Assembly: GCF_954871325.1 (NCBI RefSeq)
Contig: NC_088775.1
Span: 23,289,561 to 23,353,560 of the forward strand
Direction: 5' to 3'
Length of the DNA stretch: 64,000 nt
From: Gordionus sp. m RMFG-2023
Lineage: Eukaryota; Nematomorpha; Gordioida; Chordodea; Parachordodidae
Part shown: positions 35,180 through 47,299 of the stretch, piece after piece
How positions within the stretch are numbered: the stretch's first letter is position 1
Layout: each line of letters begins with the position of its first letter
Notes under the pieces: model-generated
Told to the model about the DNA's origin: nothing
What the model saw: only the letters and a program-made list of their open reading frames with translations
Databases searched by the model: none
Translations under genes and position numbers: made by a program

Positions 35180-38100
35180 TATTCCTTGTTAATGGGTTAG
35201 ATGTATGCTTGGAAACAGAAGGACGAAGAAGGACGCAGGTTCAATCCTGGTAAAGAGCATAAAAACTTTCAAGTTTTTCTTCGATGACTGATGTGTAAAG
35301 ACATATGGTAAGATGTATTTCGTAGCTTAGAGATGACGCCCTGGTCACCGACAGACCTGGACAGCCGGGTGCTAAGGATACCTGTCCAATAAACAAAATG
35401 AAGGAAACAAATAGAAATATAAATATGAAAGCTAGGACGTTCCCTCTAAGCGACGCGTAGGGTGTAGACCTCCATCCTGTGAAAAGTAAAGTAAAGGTCA
35501 AAGCAAAGAAGACAAGATTAGCAAGTTTGAATATTGGGACGCTTAAAGGTAAGACGAGAGAATTGGTATCAATGTCAAGAGAAAAGCTGATATAGCGTGC
35601 ATACAAGAGACGAAATGGAAAGGTCAGAAGACTTTAATATTGGAGATGGGTATAAATTGTACAATAATGGAATTGTTAGCAATAGGAACGGTGTTGGTAT
35701 CATCCTCAGTCAAGATCTAACCTCCTCAGTAGTAGAAGTCAACAGCATCTCTGATAGACTAATGAAGATAAAACTCTGCATTGGTCAATCAATACTACAC
35801 ATCCTTTCAATATATGCTCCTCAAACGGGTTGTAAGGAAGAATAGAAAGATGACTTTAGAGCTATCCTTGATGAAGCTGTAATGGAAATCCCTAAGGTGA
35901 CCTAGTCATAATTGGTGGTGACTTAAATGCGCATGTGGTAGAAGCAAGAGATAGCTACAAAAGGCATCATGGTGGTTTTGGATATGGAGAAAGAAATGAT
36001 GAAGGAGAGCACGTACTGAAATTGCGCAAGCCTTCGACCTTGCCTTAACCAACACCTACTATAGGAAAAAAGATAGTCATTTAATAACATACGAAAGTGG
36101 TACAAGGAAAACACAGATAGATAACATGCTAATCTCTCACAGAAGATTAAAAGATGTAATAGACTGCAAAGTCATCCCAGGAGAAGATATCGCCGCACAA
36201 CACAAGCTACTAGTCATGGATTTACCCATCTCAAATAAATCCACTCAAAACAAGATAAAACTGGAACCATGTATCAAATGGGGCAAAAAACAATGACAGA
36301 TGCCTTTGCAATCAATGCAAATATTGAAACTATAGATTCCTCACAAGTCAGTGAAAAAATGTGGACAGACCTTTCATCCAGATTAATAGACACTGCCAAA
36401 TCGACACTAGGCTTGGCAAGGGGAGGCAACAAATCATACAAAGAACTATGGTGGTGGAATGAAGAGGTACAAACCACTATAAAGGAGAAAAAAGCCCTAT
36501 ATAAAATATGGTACAAATCCAAAAAACCCAGATGACAAGACTAATTACACAAAATCCAAGAGAATAGCTACAAAGGCTGTGGCTAGGGCCAAATCTATGG
36601 CATACGATGACATGTACGAAGATCTACATACTAAGGAAGGGCAAAATAAAATATACTGATTAGCCAAACAGCGAGAAAAGAACTCTAGGGATATAAACGT
36701 AGCTCTAAAAGTAATCAAAAATAAAGATGGGAAATTAATAATAAAGGAAAAATAAATAATGAATAGATGGAAAGAATATATTCAGGAGCTTCTCAGCTTT
36801 AATCCCCACATACTACATCTAGACGAACACTCTCCATGTCAAAACCTTGTACAACCTTTAACAGAACAAGAAATAATCACATGCCTCAAGCATATAAAAA
36901 ACAACAAAGCTAGGGGTCCAGACGATATTCCAATAGAAAGCCTTAAAGCACTAGGAGATGATGGAATACATCTCCTCGCAAATCTGTACAATAAAATACT
37001 TGGAAATGAAGAGGTTCCCCAAAAATGGAGGCAAAGCTATCTAGTTCCTATCTTCAAAAATAAAGGGGATCCACACAATTGTCAAAATTTCAGGGGCATA
37101 AAACTAATGTCACACTGTCTAAAACTATACGAAAAAATAATAGAAAAAATTAAGAGATATAATCGAATAGGAGAGACTCAGTATGGCTTTATGCCTGGAA
37201 GATCAACAACCGATGCTAATACGCAATTAGGCAAATGAGTGAAAAATACAGGGAAAAGAACAAAAAGCTACACATGGTCTTTCTCGATCTAGAAAAGGCC
37301 TTCGATAGAATCCCAAGAAAAACTAACTGGTGGGCGCTACGCCACAAAAAGGTTCCCGAAAAATATATAAGAATAATACAGGATATGTATATGGGCCATA
37401 CAACAATGGTCCATAGCACAACAGGTACTTCAGCGGGCTTCACAATAGCCGAAGGAATTTATCAAGGGTCGGCTCTCAGCCCACTTCTCTTCATTACAGT
37501 AATAGATGTATTAGGACAGTCTATACCTCAAAGAGTCCCGTGGAATATGATATTTGCAGATGATATTGTGATACTTGCCGAATCTAAGGATGAAATGAAA
37601 GAAAGGAGTGTATGGTAGAGTATTGATATAAATGAATGGCAGATATCGGCAATTGAAAGCTGCAAATATTTGGGCTCCACCATACAAACAAACGGCACAA
37701 TAGAAAAAGAGATAAAGAGTAAGATTAATCAAGGGTGGTTAAAGTCGAGATCTTTATCTGGAGTGCTATTTGACAAAAGAATCCCACACATATTAAAGGG
37801 AAAGATTTACAGTTCCATAGTACAACCAACTATTCTATATAGTTCGGAAACATGGCCAACCAAAGAATCAGACGAGAGAAGTCTACAAACTATGGAGATG
37901 AGAATGCTGAGGATGATTGCTGGGGTAACAAGAAAGGATAAAGTGCGCAGTAAAAGTATACTAAATAGTTTAAAGGTAGTGCCCATTAAGACTAAGTTAA
38001 AACAGACTTAGGTGGTATGGGCACACAATGAGAAGGCCTATGAACTACATAGGAAATAAGGTTGAGAGTTTGGAAGTGATGGGCAAACGTAAAAGAGGAA

Positions 38101-38260
38101 GGCCAAAACTTCAATGGGGCCATAAAGTTAGAGCCAATATAAAGAAGTATGAATTAGATAAAAGAGATAGTATGAATAATATAAAGTGGAGAGAGATTTT
38201 GAAGGAGCTTACCACCAGAAAAGGTGAAAGCTAAAGAGAAAAAAAAAATTCCTTGTATAA
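35180..38260 (+). mobile_element. RTE-like LINE (APE endonuclease plus reverse transcriptase), broken
   Basis: Non-LTR retrotransposon of the RTE-like group, sometimes annotated in animal genomes as craniofacial-development-protein-2-like. A GC-richer leader at 35225-35470 precedes the coding part. Endonuclease motifs: LNIGTLKGKTREL (35520), IACIQETKWKG, VGIILSQDL, GGDLNAHV (35910) and a QHKLLVMDL end (36200). Reverse transcriptase motifs: NKARGPDDIP, FLDLEKAFDRIPR (37270), YQGSALSPLLF (37460), FADDIVIL (37550). A C-terminal GKRKRGRPKLQW segment ends at TAA 38232. Frames shift near 35590 and several more times, and stops occur (for example at 35845, 36533, 37236, 37616), so it is dead. It ends in an A-run without a clear target duplication. 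Confidence 0.88.
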
Positions 38261-38469
38261 TATTTTATCTCGCAAAAATTTATAGTTTATTTAAATATAT
38301 TCCTTGTATATTTGCTCTATCTCATGAAAAAGTCTATTTTATTTCATTTTTTAAACCTCAAACACTGCTGATATAAGAAAGTTTTTCAACCAAAAAAATT
38401 GGTATTTAAGTTATCTCTACTAATAACAATGATTAGGCAAAATTTCTAGATTGTATAAAATGTTCAGAT

Positions 38470-39440
38470 ATCCAAATTGACAGAATTTACAGAATAGAAA
38501 CTTTTCTTAGACTTCTTGTGCTACAGGAAGAAAAATTTGCAAAAAGCATGCCCGACAAGATGGAGTGGAGCCTTTGACATCAAACCGTTACAGCATTTTT
38601 GGATCTAGAAAAGCCTATTTTGAGTGTTCTTGTGGAGAAATATCAGAATGGTCTCAACCAGATTTTTTTATATAAAGCTGATACATTAGATTCAATATGA
38701 CTGCCGATTTTTTTTGCATTAGAATTTTATGATAAAATATTTAATTACACAACAATTTTATGCAATATTTTTCAAAAAAAGATATGGATTTGGCCTAAGT
38801 AAGAATCACGAATATTATTATATTACAACTTAGAAGATATTATGTGATTATTGAGGCGAAAGCGAAATTATATGAATTTGAGATTAGGAAGCATATAATT
38901 GCACTATGCAAACAAATCCTGCCAATATTAACATGGAATCAATTGAGGACTATACTATAAAATTACCGTTTTATTCCATTTTTGGTTACATTTTTGACTC
39001 AAATCAATGAACGCGTGATTCATCAAATGGCTCCATCCAATTTACAAATATTAACTCTTTTTATCTGAGGATAGATTAAATCTTGATGTTGAAAAATAAA
39101 AATATTTAGCTAAATTTTATTCAGAGAATATAAATGTATCGGAAAACCAATTATTTGCAGAATTAAATTTTGGCATGATAAATTAATTTTAGTAGATAAT
39201 TTTTTAAGAAACGCAGTGGAGATATTGGCTAATATTTTGAAGTTTTTCTAGCATATTTAAAATTACTGTATATTTTGGCAACATTATAGTCAAGGCACAA
39301 ATGAGTGAACCTTACAGAGAATAAAACCCTATCTAAAAATTACTCTTAAAATTGATTTAATGAACTAGCTTTACTTTACTTAATATACATGGAGATCAAT
39401 CCCCAACACAGAACAAATTATTGAAAAATTGATTACTGTG
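38470..39440 (+). pseudogene. decayed hAT transposase (DUF4371/ZMYM1-like type)
   Basis: Read on the plus strand with several frame changes: near 38550 a segment resembling the CPTRWS region of these transposases followed by FLDLEKPILSVLVEKYQNG; near 39300-39420 the end region TNE-x-TLQRIKPYLK-x-TLK, then an ALLYxIHxxI-like tail and NTEQIIEKL. Stops are frequent. TTGAAAATTCCTGGCTGC near 39640, after a C-rich run, may be its 3' end. The match is to order and motifs, not to one clean frame. Confidence 0.5.
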
Positions 39441-39944
39441 ATATATATACCGGTGTAATATCTATTTTTAATATTTTGTATTTTCTAATATTTTACTATT
39501 TGTGTTCGAAATATTCATTTTTTAAAATAGATGGGTTCTTTTATATGATGATTAATTCTAATAAATTTTTATTCCTCCAAAATAAATCATTTAAATATAA
39601 AAAATATTAAAATTCCCCTCCCCCTACCCCCCGTTGAAAATTCCTGGCTGCTAATTTTTTACCCAAAAACGAATTTATTAAATCAAAATAGTGGATCTAA
39701 ATATTAGTTAAACTATTATTTTTTTTAAATAATTTTGATCTCCATTCCCGAAGTAAAATCATACATCACAAAAAAGTTAAATTAAAATATGGCATACCTT
39801 CAAATTATACTTCAACCAAGGCAAAAAAAAGTTAGAATCTTTTTCCAAATTATCTGATCCTTTTTAAACCCTTCATGTTATTTTACCCAACTATTATCAA
39901 TTTATGATTTATAATTAAAAATGTTTAATTGTATTAAATAGGGC

Positions 39945-40255
39945 GTTGTAAACGGTTCAGTTTCATTTCGTCTTAATTTAAAATTTTAAAATGGTTCTAT
40001 TTGGTTTTAGTTATTCTTGAACAAATTATTTCATTTTAGTTCTATTTGATTTAGAAATTTCCATCAATTCTTAGGTTCGTTTCGATTTGAAAATTTAAAT
40101 AGGTTCTTTTAGGTTCGTTCCGGTTTATAAGTATATAATCAAATTTTAAATAATAAACCTGATTTAAATGATATTTCGTATCAAAATATCATCTTATATA
40201 AATTCAAAATTTTATTGACAGTTTTATAATCTAACCTTAATATCAAACCTAAATC
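39945..40255. repeat. hAT-like terminal remnant with GGTTC words
   Basis: It starts GGGCGTTGTAAACGGTTCAG and carries repeated TAGGTTCGTT and GGTTCTATTTG words, the reverse of the GAACCG words at the end of the hAT at 22970-23115. No second end or transposase segment was found. Confidence 0.35.
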
Positions 40256-40329
40256 TTTTTTTACATTTTGAAATAAGCTAATGGTGACATAGGCGTAGCA
40301 AGATTTTTGGTACGTGGTAAGGGGGCGTT

Positions 40330-40805
40330 ATTAGGTAAGTTTTCTCCATAAATCTTATTCGTCTTTAGTCCCATTCTGCTGATTACCTCTTTATAAACGT
40401 TGATCTTGAGGTCAACCCTAACTTAATAAGCTTTCAACCTTGAGTTGCTCTTCTCGATAAAGTGACTTATAATTTTATTGTACTCCATTAGGCTCCAAAA
40501 TAGTAATACCATTTAATTGTGCTGCTGGCTGTGGTAAAAATGATAGACAATAAAGGCTAGCACTTACTACATTTCAAATATTCCCATCATGCCAGCCTCG
40601 CCACAAATCAGTCAACAAAAAACTTATATACCATTTACCCTAAGCCAGTTAAACTCCATAATGATCGTTTAAAAAGACCAGACGGTATTGCTTTAATATT
40701 TAATAGGCTTCACCCATTATGGGGTTACACTTATATAGATTTCTCAGCGAAATCAAACAATTCACACATTGAGCTGGCTCATGCCAAAAACCTTTAAATA
40801 AAAAT
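40330..40805 (+). pseudogene. fragment of an RLE-type LINE (endonuclease end)
   Basis: The frame near 40635-40795 encodes KRPDGIALIF, LWGYTYIDFSAKSN and HIELAHAKN. This aligns with the C-terminal restriction-like endonuclease of the LINE at 56782-59604 (KRPDGMSLIP, VWDFTCIDPNAPSN). Just upstream CAAGCGK and a PRHKSVNK-like segment (40520-40620) match the Cys/His motif that precedes it. Several shifts and stops. It belongs to a related but distinct element. Confidence 0.6.
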
Positions 40806-41278
40806 ATACAGACCTTCAAAATAAAATTTTCATACCCATGGTGATCTACACCTTTAAATGTTAGGGGATGAGGTCTTTTAATTAATTAAAAAATAACTGC
40901 ACACAAGATTATACAAATGGGTTTATATATCTACGATAGAGGATTTGTTTATAGATCCTAAGCATCCACTCTTCCCTTGAATGGTCCCACTTTTATTTAA
41001 AATTTATTATCATTTTTCAGTTTCTTTATTTATAATACTTTTTTAGTCATCTTTAATAACCCCTTTTTTAGGAATTTTTTTAGTTATTATATTTAAATTA
41101 TTTTTATATACAATTTATATAATAATATTTTATATACAATATTATTATTTTATATCTGATATATTATGAACTAAATCTTTTTAAATTGAACTCATTTAAA
41201 AAGTATTTACTTATCTTTTAAAACATATAACAATTTTTTTTACAATATTTAACTTTTATTTCCATCATAAAATAATAG

Positions 41279-41430
41279 TGTTGTAAACGTTACTTCAAAA
41301 AAGAAAAACGCTACTCATTAAGTCAAAAAAAGGAACGCGTTACCGTTACTCGTACTCGTCTACTTGTAAAAGAAGGAACGGGAATTGCTGGCTATTCAGA
41401 AAGTAAAGCGTCACTCGTTACTTAAAAAAT
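41279..41430. repeat. hAT-like terminal remnant with AACGCGTTAC words
   Basis: AGTGTTGTAAACGTTACTTC is followed by repeated CGTTAC, CGCTACTC and GGAACG words. This is the typical look of a hAT end with subterminal repeats. The matching end is not seen; the piece borders a retroelement Gag fragment. Confidence 0.4.
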
Positions 41431-41814
41431 TAAGAAAGAAAAATTTTAATAAAAGAAAGGTTATATTCAACGTTATTTGAATAACATATTTGTTATACAA
41501 TTATATATTTATACTTAATATTATATAAAAGGTCAGCTAGATTGAATAATTATAGAAAAATATATATAAGAATTGAGAAATAAAAGTTACCATATTTTTG
41601 ACCATATATTCCAGATATAAAATTGACGACGAAATAAAAAAAAAGACATGGTGTTCGGTCAAGTTAAATATTAAATAATATTATTATTTAGTGTATATAT
41701 GCTATTTTAAAATAAATAAAATGATTTGATACTATTAAAAAAAAAAATTGTATAGAAATTTTTTTTAAAAAAAATAAATAAATATATTTTTAGAAATTAT
41801 GTGATATTTCAAAA

Positions 41815-42665
41815 ATTACATTAAACGAATATCGTAAAGAGGAAACTTCTTTAGATGATTATTTGGATTATATTAAATATATTGAATGTAAATAATATTC
41901 CTCAAACAGAGGCAACTTTGAAAAAAATATTCATAGCACATGGAGGAATAAATATAATATTAGATATAAATAAAAAATTACTATTTCCAAGGAAAATTGA
42001 TGATGTGATATGTGCAAATTTATATAATATTGCAAAACAACTTTTTAAAACGAAAGAACTGTCTTGACATTAAGAATTAATTTTATCAAATTAAGTCGCG
42101 GGCCAAAAGAATCAGTAATGCGTTATTTAAAAAATATAAAGGAACTAGTTCATAGATGTGAATTTGAAGATAATATTAACGAATTCGTGATCAATTAATC
42201 GCTGGATTAAAGATGTCGCAAATTGATAAAAAAAAACTACAGTTAAGATACCCAGATACTAAAGACGAAGAGCAACCGTTAAGCTTAAACAAGGGTATAG
42301 AAATGTTTTTAGCGTAGAAATAAATAATACTAAAATGGTAACCAAAAAAACGATTAAACATAATGATAATAATAAACGATAATCAAAATGATGATATATA
42401 ATGATAATGATAATCGGCAGTATAATGATATTGATAATCGGCAGTATAATGATGATAGGCAGTTATCAAAATGATAATAAAACATACGTAAAAAGAAAAC
42501 CAGTTTAAGGTTATAATAACTACCACACGAATAATAATAATACAAGAAAATCGTGCTAATTTTATAATCGTTTTCATGCTATTCGGAATTGTCCAGGATA
42601 AGGAAAAACGTGCAGCAAATGTAAAAGATTATCATTGGGGATGAATAATAAGATGTGTAATTTTT
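41815..42665 (+). mobile_element. Gag fragment of an LTR-type retroelement, fossil
   Basis: A Gag-like region is readable on the plus strand: EYRKEETSLDDYLDYI near 41830, a helical middle through 42200, and a zinc-knuckle trace near 42560-42640 (FHAIRNCPG, CSKCKRLSHWG). No pol part and no LTR pair was recognised. It is a truncated, broken remnant with several breaks and unknown age. Confidence 0.5.
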
Positions 42666-42669
42666 AATA

Positions 42670-43430
42670 ATATTTATAAATAAATAGATGGCGCTAAAGA
42701 ATTGAATGCAAATTGTTACTTATATTTATTATCAAAAGCATTTAATAGTAAAATTTATTAAAATATTAATTGTAATATATTCTATAACTGTCAAATATGT
42801 CTGTAAAAGTGACATTTTATCTAATATTTTGTAACCAATTCTATATAATAGAGAAATACCAACTATATGTCTATTTACTTTTTATAAAGAAATTTCTTAT
42901 ACTTGTTTGGAATAAATAGTTAAACGTTTTTGTATTAATGTAAATATATGTAATTTATTATATTTTATATAAACTTATAAAAATATATTTCCTATATGTT
43001 CCAGGCTTATATTGATATAATCTCTTAATCAATTTCTTATATTTTAATTAAAAGTAATATTTTTTATTAAAATCGGCCCCCCCAAAATGGGGTCTGGGGG
43101 CGAAACTCCCAGAATTTTTTTAATTTTTTCCCCTTAGGAAAATCTTGGCTACGATTATGAGCGATTCCTTCATTAAATGTAATTAGAAGTGTCCACACAT
43201 CTAAGACAATTAATCGAAGTGCAATTCATAAAATGGCGTGACAGCTGACACCTATGTATGGATATGAGCGTCTACATGAGCACTGGGTGACAAGAGTAAG
43301 GAAAGGCCTATAAGGGTGGCAGATTAGAAATAGAATAAACTTATTGGGGGAGGGGATCTATTAAATTTTAGGTGAAATAGATAAAAATATATTTCTGTAA
43401 AATTATTACTTTTATTATAGACCTGTTATT
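42670..43430. other. AT-rich DNA with a G/C-run element end
   Basis: No gene. At 43070-43165 a GC-rich patch (CCCCCCC, GGGGTCTGGGGGCG) leads to GAAAATCTTGGCTACGATTATG. The reverse of this, CATAATCGTAGCCAAGATTTT, matches GACATAGGCGTAGCAAGATTTTT at 40285. The two could be the ends of one large decayed element of about 2.9 kb that encloses the LINE and Gag fragments. Confidence 0.35.
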
Positions 43431-43469
43431 CTTCTTCTTCTCAGTTTAATAACAATTTCCAGGTTTACC

Positions 43470-43900
43470 CAGGTTGGCTAGTTTTCCCTCTAATTTTTCT
43501 TCCATTTTTGACGGTCCAGAGCATTACTATTTGTAAGATTCATCCTGCTAATATTCGCCGATATCATTTTTATCCATGTCATCTTGGGCCTTCCCCTAGG
43601 TCTTGATCCTCCTACTCCCAACAAAGTGCATCTCTTTACCCAGTCATCTTTTGTCTTACGTTCCACATGCCCAAGCCATCATAGTCTATTTTTCGCATTA
43701 GCAATCCAAACATTTCTATGACCATTCTTTTTCACAATTTCCTGTAGCTTTTTTCTCTCTCAGAGATATCCTATACATTCATCTAATCATCCTCATCTCT
43801 GTTCTTTCCAATTTGGCTTTGTGGACCGCTTTCATTGTCCATGTCGCTGCCATACACAACTCCTCACACAGCTTACGTAAACTTTCCACTTTAACTTCAA
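43470..43900 (-). pseudogene. LINE 3'-end fragment
   Basis: The minus strand encodes a typical end of an APE-type LINE polyprotein: IVKKNGHRNVWIANAKN, LGHVERKTKDDWVKRC, SRPRGRPKMTW, ALDRQKWKKN. It differs in sequence from the LINE at 35180-38260. The fragment is 5'-truncated; the stretch up to about 44270 may be more of it but is not readable. Confidence 0.65.
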
Positions 43901-44342
43901 GAGTTTATTTGTTAGAAAATACGAAATCTTGTTGAACTTCTTCCATGCGTGTCTGGCCCTTGCAACAACCGCAGAAGCTGCGCCACCATATCACCCATAT
44001 ATCAAAACTTTTCCAGTCCTTTATTGCAGTCATGCTTCATTTTCACGAATCGTGGGGGTACTTTGGGCTGTACCCCGCCCATGCTTTGTTGTAATTATTA
44101 GGAAATTTTGGAGCAAGGTTTTTACAATTCCCTTTCTTACATTAACTTCTTTAGGTTTTTGCACACCATCGAGGAGGCGGTGATCCTTTTCTAGATCTAG
44201 ACCACAGGGAATCTTTTAAACCTCCATTAGCCGTAAAAGACGTTCCCACTTTTCCGACACGATGAGGCTGAAGGTAAGATTTTATGAGAGATTATAGACC
44301 TATTATAATACACTAATATTCTTAAAGAGAAATCTATGTATT

Positions 44343-45811
44343 TAGTGTTTGCAACGGTCCGGTCCCTTTTTTCTAAAATGAAATCGGACTGATAAACCAT
44401 TAAGTCAAGTGAGACCGGACCGTAGGACCATCGGTCCAGTCCGGTCTCATCTAAAAAAAAATTTTTATTAAGCTACATAAGTTTTATTCTGCATTAAATT
44501 TATTAAAAATTAAAAGTGTTAAATTACCAATATTTTCAAATCATTTTTATTATATTGTACAATACAAATGCCTAATATTTCAAAAGAATATTAAAATACA
44601 AATTTATTGAATTTAAATCAATTTGATTTACATATTTAATTAGTTTTTTGATATATATATTAGAGGCCTGCATTTGGCGGGTTTTTGGACCATAGGCCCG
44701 CCCATTAATCTAAAATTGCTTACCTGCCCGCCCATTAGTCTAAAATTTTTTACCCGCCCACCCATTTATAAAAAATTTTTAACCCAAGCCCGCTATTATA
44801 AAATTTAACTATAGCCAATCTTTCAATTTTTTAAGAATCTAATAAAAAATCTCAGTTCTCTTTTATGTTAATAGATTTATACATATATATTTTTTTTTAA
44901 ATTTATTTTTAATATATGCTTATTTGTTTTTTAATATATATTTTTAATTATTGAGTTTATATATCCTATTAAAAAAGCACTACAAAAATTTTTTATGAAA
45001 TTACTATATTAAGCATAAAAAATGGATAATTTATTTGATCAAATAAAATATTTATGAAAATAATATAAATATAAAATAGATATTATATGTAATTAATAAT
45101 GCAAAAATAATAATGAATCGATATTTTCTGGATTCAAACACGTTCTTCTTTGTTCTAAAAACCTTCCAGCAATGCTAAATCTTTGTTCAGAAGAGGCAGT
45201 AGTTGCAGGAATTGGCCATATTTTTCTTGCTAATCTTGATAGTTTTGGCAAATCTCTTACTTATCGTTTCCAGCAAATTAGTTTTAAATATACAAAAAAG
45301 TTTATTCATTTTAAGGAAAAATTTTTATGATAACAAAAAAGGACATTTTAATTTTTAATATCCAAAAAAGTTCATAGGAACAATTTTTTATTAATATTAA
45401 CTTAAAATGATTTAAATTTTTTTTAACTCGCCCGCTCATTGTTTAAATTTCTTTACCCGCCTGCCCGATTGCCCGTTCTTAAAAAAATTTATGCCCATAT
45501 AATGCGATAGATATTTGGTTATAAAATAAATTATATACAAATAAATATTTGAATTATCTTCTAAAAAATCAAAAATTATTCCATTCTTTATCCATGATTC
45601 AAGTGTCATTATAAATTGAACCATCTTTGGATTCATTCTATTTGGTTTTTTTGTTATTTTATCATTTTTACATGGACATTAACTAAAAAGCAATTCATAG
45701 TATAGTAAACTTTTATCTTCTTTAATCGGTCTTTTGGACCGTCTCGTGGGACAGTCTGATGAAACCGACTAGAACCGGACCGTCGGTCCGACTGGACCAT
45801 TGCAAACACTA
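44343..45811 (-). mobile_element. hAT transposon with GGTCCGGTCC subterminal repeats
   Basis: Ends TAGTGTTTGCAACGGTCCGG and, reversed from the right, TAGTGTTTGCAATGGTCCAG. The flanks TATGTATT (44335-44342) and TATATATT (45812-45819) agree at seven of eight bases. Inside, from about 44669 to 45480, lies a second set of subterminal-type words (ACCCGCCCATT) around a hAT dimerisation-domain fragment. That suggests either a nested second hAT or a chimera. A BED-region trace (DGSIYND) is readable near 45600 on the minus strand. Confidence 0.75.
45093..45260 (-). pseudogene. hAT dimerisation-domain fragment
   Basis: A clean 55-codon frame ending at TAA: LSRLARKIWPIPATTASSEQ, RFSIAGRFLEQRRTCLNPEN, LLFLHY. 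This is the C-terminal dimerisation domain of an Ac/hobo-type transposase. No upstream catalytic part is attached. Confidence 0.8.
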
Positions 45812-46147
45812 TATATATTACATACAATCATAGACATTATTTTCCAAAGATGTTAAAGTAGCTCGCTACAAGTAGCGTGCTACTATAGTGCGCTATTTTG
45901 GTAGCTATAGCTAATATCGTGATTTTTTTTTCAATTACTTATTTTTTTAGCGCGCTCCTTTTTTTAAAAGTAACTAAGTATCGTGCCACTTAGCTACCTT
46001 TCAAAAATATAATGAATATACCTATAAATATGAAAATTTAAATATAATATTGTAATATATTATTTATTGAAATTTATATTTTCAATTTGTAATTTATATT
46101 TTTAATTTGTTTTATAAACCTAAATCCTTATGTTTAAATTTTATAAA

Positions 46148-46385
46148 ATGTCATCGCAAATGGATATCCAATTAGATGTAAGTTAGTCAGATAATTATGA
46201 TATTAATGAAATGGAAGGTATTCTGGAAGAAAATGTTCTTGATAATAATACAAATTTTCCATTTCCAAAATTTGAAAACATTTTTAAATTAATGTAAAAT
46301 AAAAGGTGGCTACAAATTTATTTGTTCAAACTGTAAAAAAATATATGCTCAAATAAATTTACTATCTGTAACCTCAAAAAACACC
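46148..46385 (+). pseudogene. hAT transposase N-terminal fragment, family B copy 2
   Basis: Starts at ATG with MSSQMDIQLDVS, then NEMEGILEENV, FPFPKFENIFK and, after a frame change, KFICSNCKKIYAQINL. It parallels the fragment at 5086-4844. At least one stop and one shift. Confidence 0.6.
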
Positions 46386-46792
46386 TAATGTAATTGACAT
46401 TTTTAAATTCTAATAGTATTTTTATTTTGTAAAAAGTTCAAGCCAACAGTTTTAAAGAGATAGAAAAACATCTTAATAATTTTGGTATAGAAGAGATTAC
46501 ATTCAAAAAGACCAAATCAAGCTAAATTGATTAATAATATTTCAGAAACTGCCTGATTATTGTCGATTTATAATTGATACAGTTCACCCATGATTATAAC
46601 TCTATCTACTGGTACAACAATTCTTTGTCGCCAGGCACTAATGATTGAGATAGAAAAGATCCCTGTTAGAACTATAAAAATGACATCCATTGATAATTTT
46701 TTCGAAATAAAGAATAATAATATAACAGAAAATTCTCTAGATGCTTTTTTAAAATCTAAAAATAATAATTTTTTTTATATTTAAAATATGTA

Positions 46793-47160
46793 TATGTCGT
46801 AATTTTTAAAGGGATCATGACTATCCGGCGGGATCTTCACGGGATTTAAAGGGATAACTAAAAAATTGGGGTTGATAATTAAGGAATGATAATACGGGAT
46901 TATCACGTTTTAATCGTGATAAAGAGGAATCTTATTTTAAAAGCGTTTTCCACGAGTTTCGTTGCGTTTTTAATTTTCAATTTTGTTTTTTTGGCCTTAT
47001 GATATAAGATATGTCTAGATAGCTAATCAAAAGATTTATTCATCTGGAGGTCAGCCTCAGTGATAATACCGTATAGTTCTTTATCCTTTAAAAAAATGAA
47101 ATTTTAAAGGGATCCCTTTAAATCCCGGATAGTCACGATCCCTTTAAAAATTACGACATA
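46793..47160. mobile_element. TA-flanked MITE nested in the hAT
   Basis: The ends are long mirror images: TATGTCGTAATTTTTAAAGG at left and CCTTTAAAAATTACGACATA at right, extending through GGGATC and ACTATCCGG. TA borders both sides (46791-46792, 47161-47162). 368 bp, no coding frame. TA duplication and long ends suggest a Tc1/mariner-type derivative. Confidence 0.75.
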
Positions 47161-47169
47161 TATAAAATT

Positions 47170-47299
47170 AAATACTGCCTTGCACTCAAGTGCTAGTGTT
47201 GAGAGATTATTTAGTAAGGCAAAACTTATACTATCTGATCGTCGCTCTAAACTTGGGGATGATAGTATAGAAATGATTTTATTATTAGCAACAAAATAA
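47170..47299 (+). pseudogene. hAT dimerisation domain, family B copy 2
   Basis: Encodes NTALHSSASVERLFSKAKL, ILSDRRSKLGDD, MILLLATK then TAA: the classic hAT C-terminus (SASVERLFS). It is absent from the copy at 4152-5399. Confidence 0.85.

Noticed and set aside
35225-35260. tRNA gene or tRNA-derived SINE, from the B-box-like GGTTCAATCC
   Set aside because: No matching A box, cloverleaf or Pol III terminator; it lies in the leader of the LINE.
42354-42577. Tyr-rich minus-strand frames
   Set aside because: They are the reverse of a low-complexity ATAATGATAATCGG repeat within the retroelement Gag fragment.
43929-44183. Plus-strand 84-codon frame
   Set aside because: It lies opposite the LINE fragment and has no recognisable domain.
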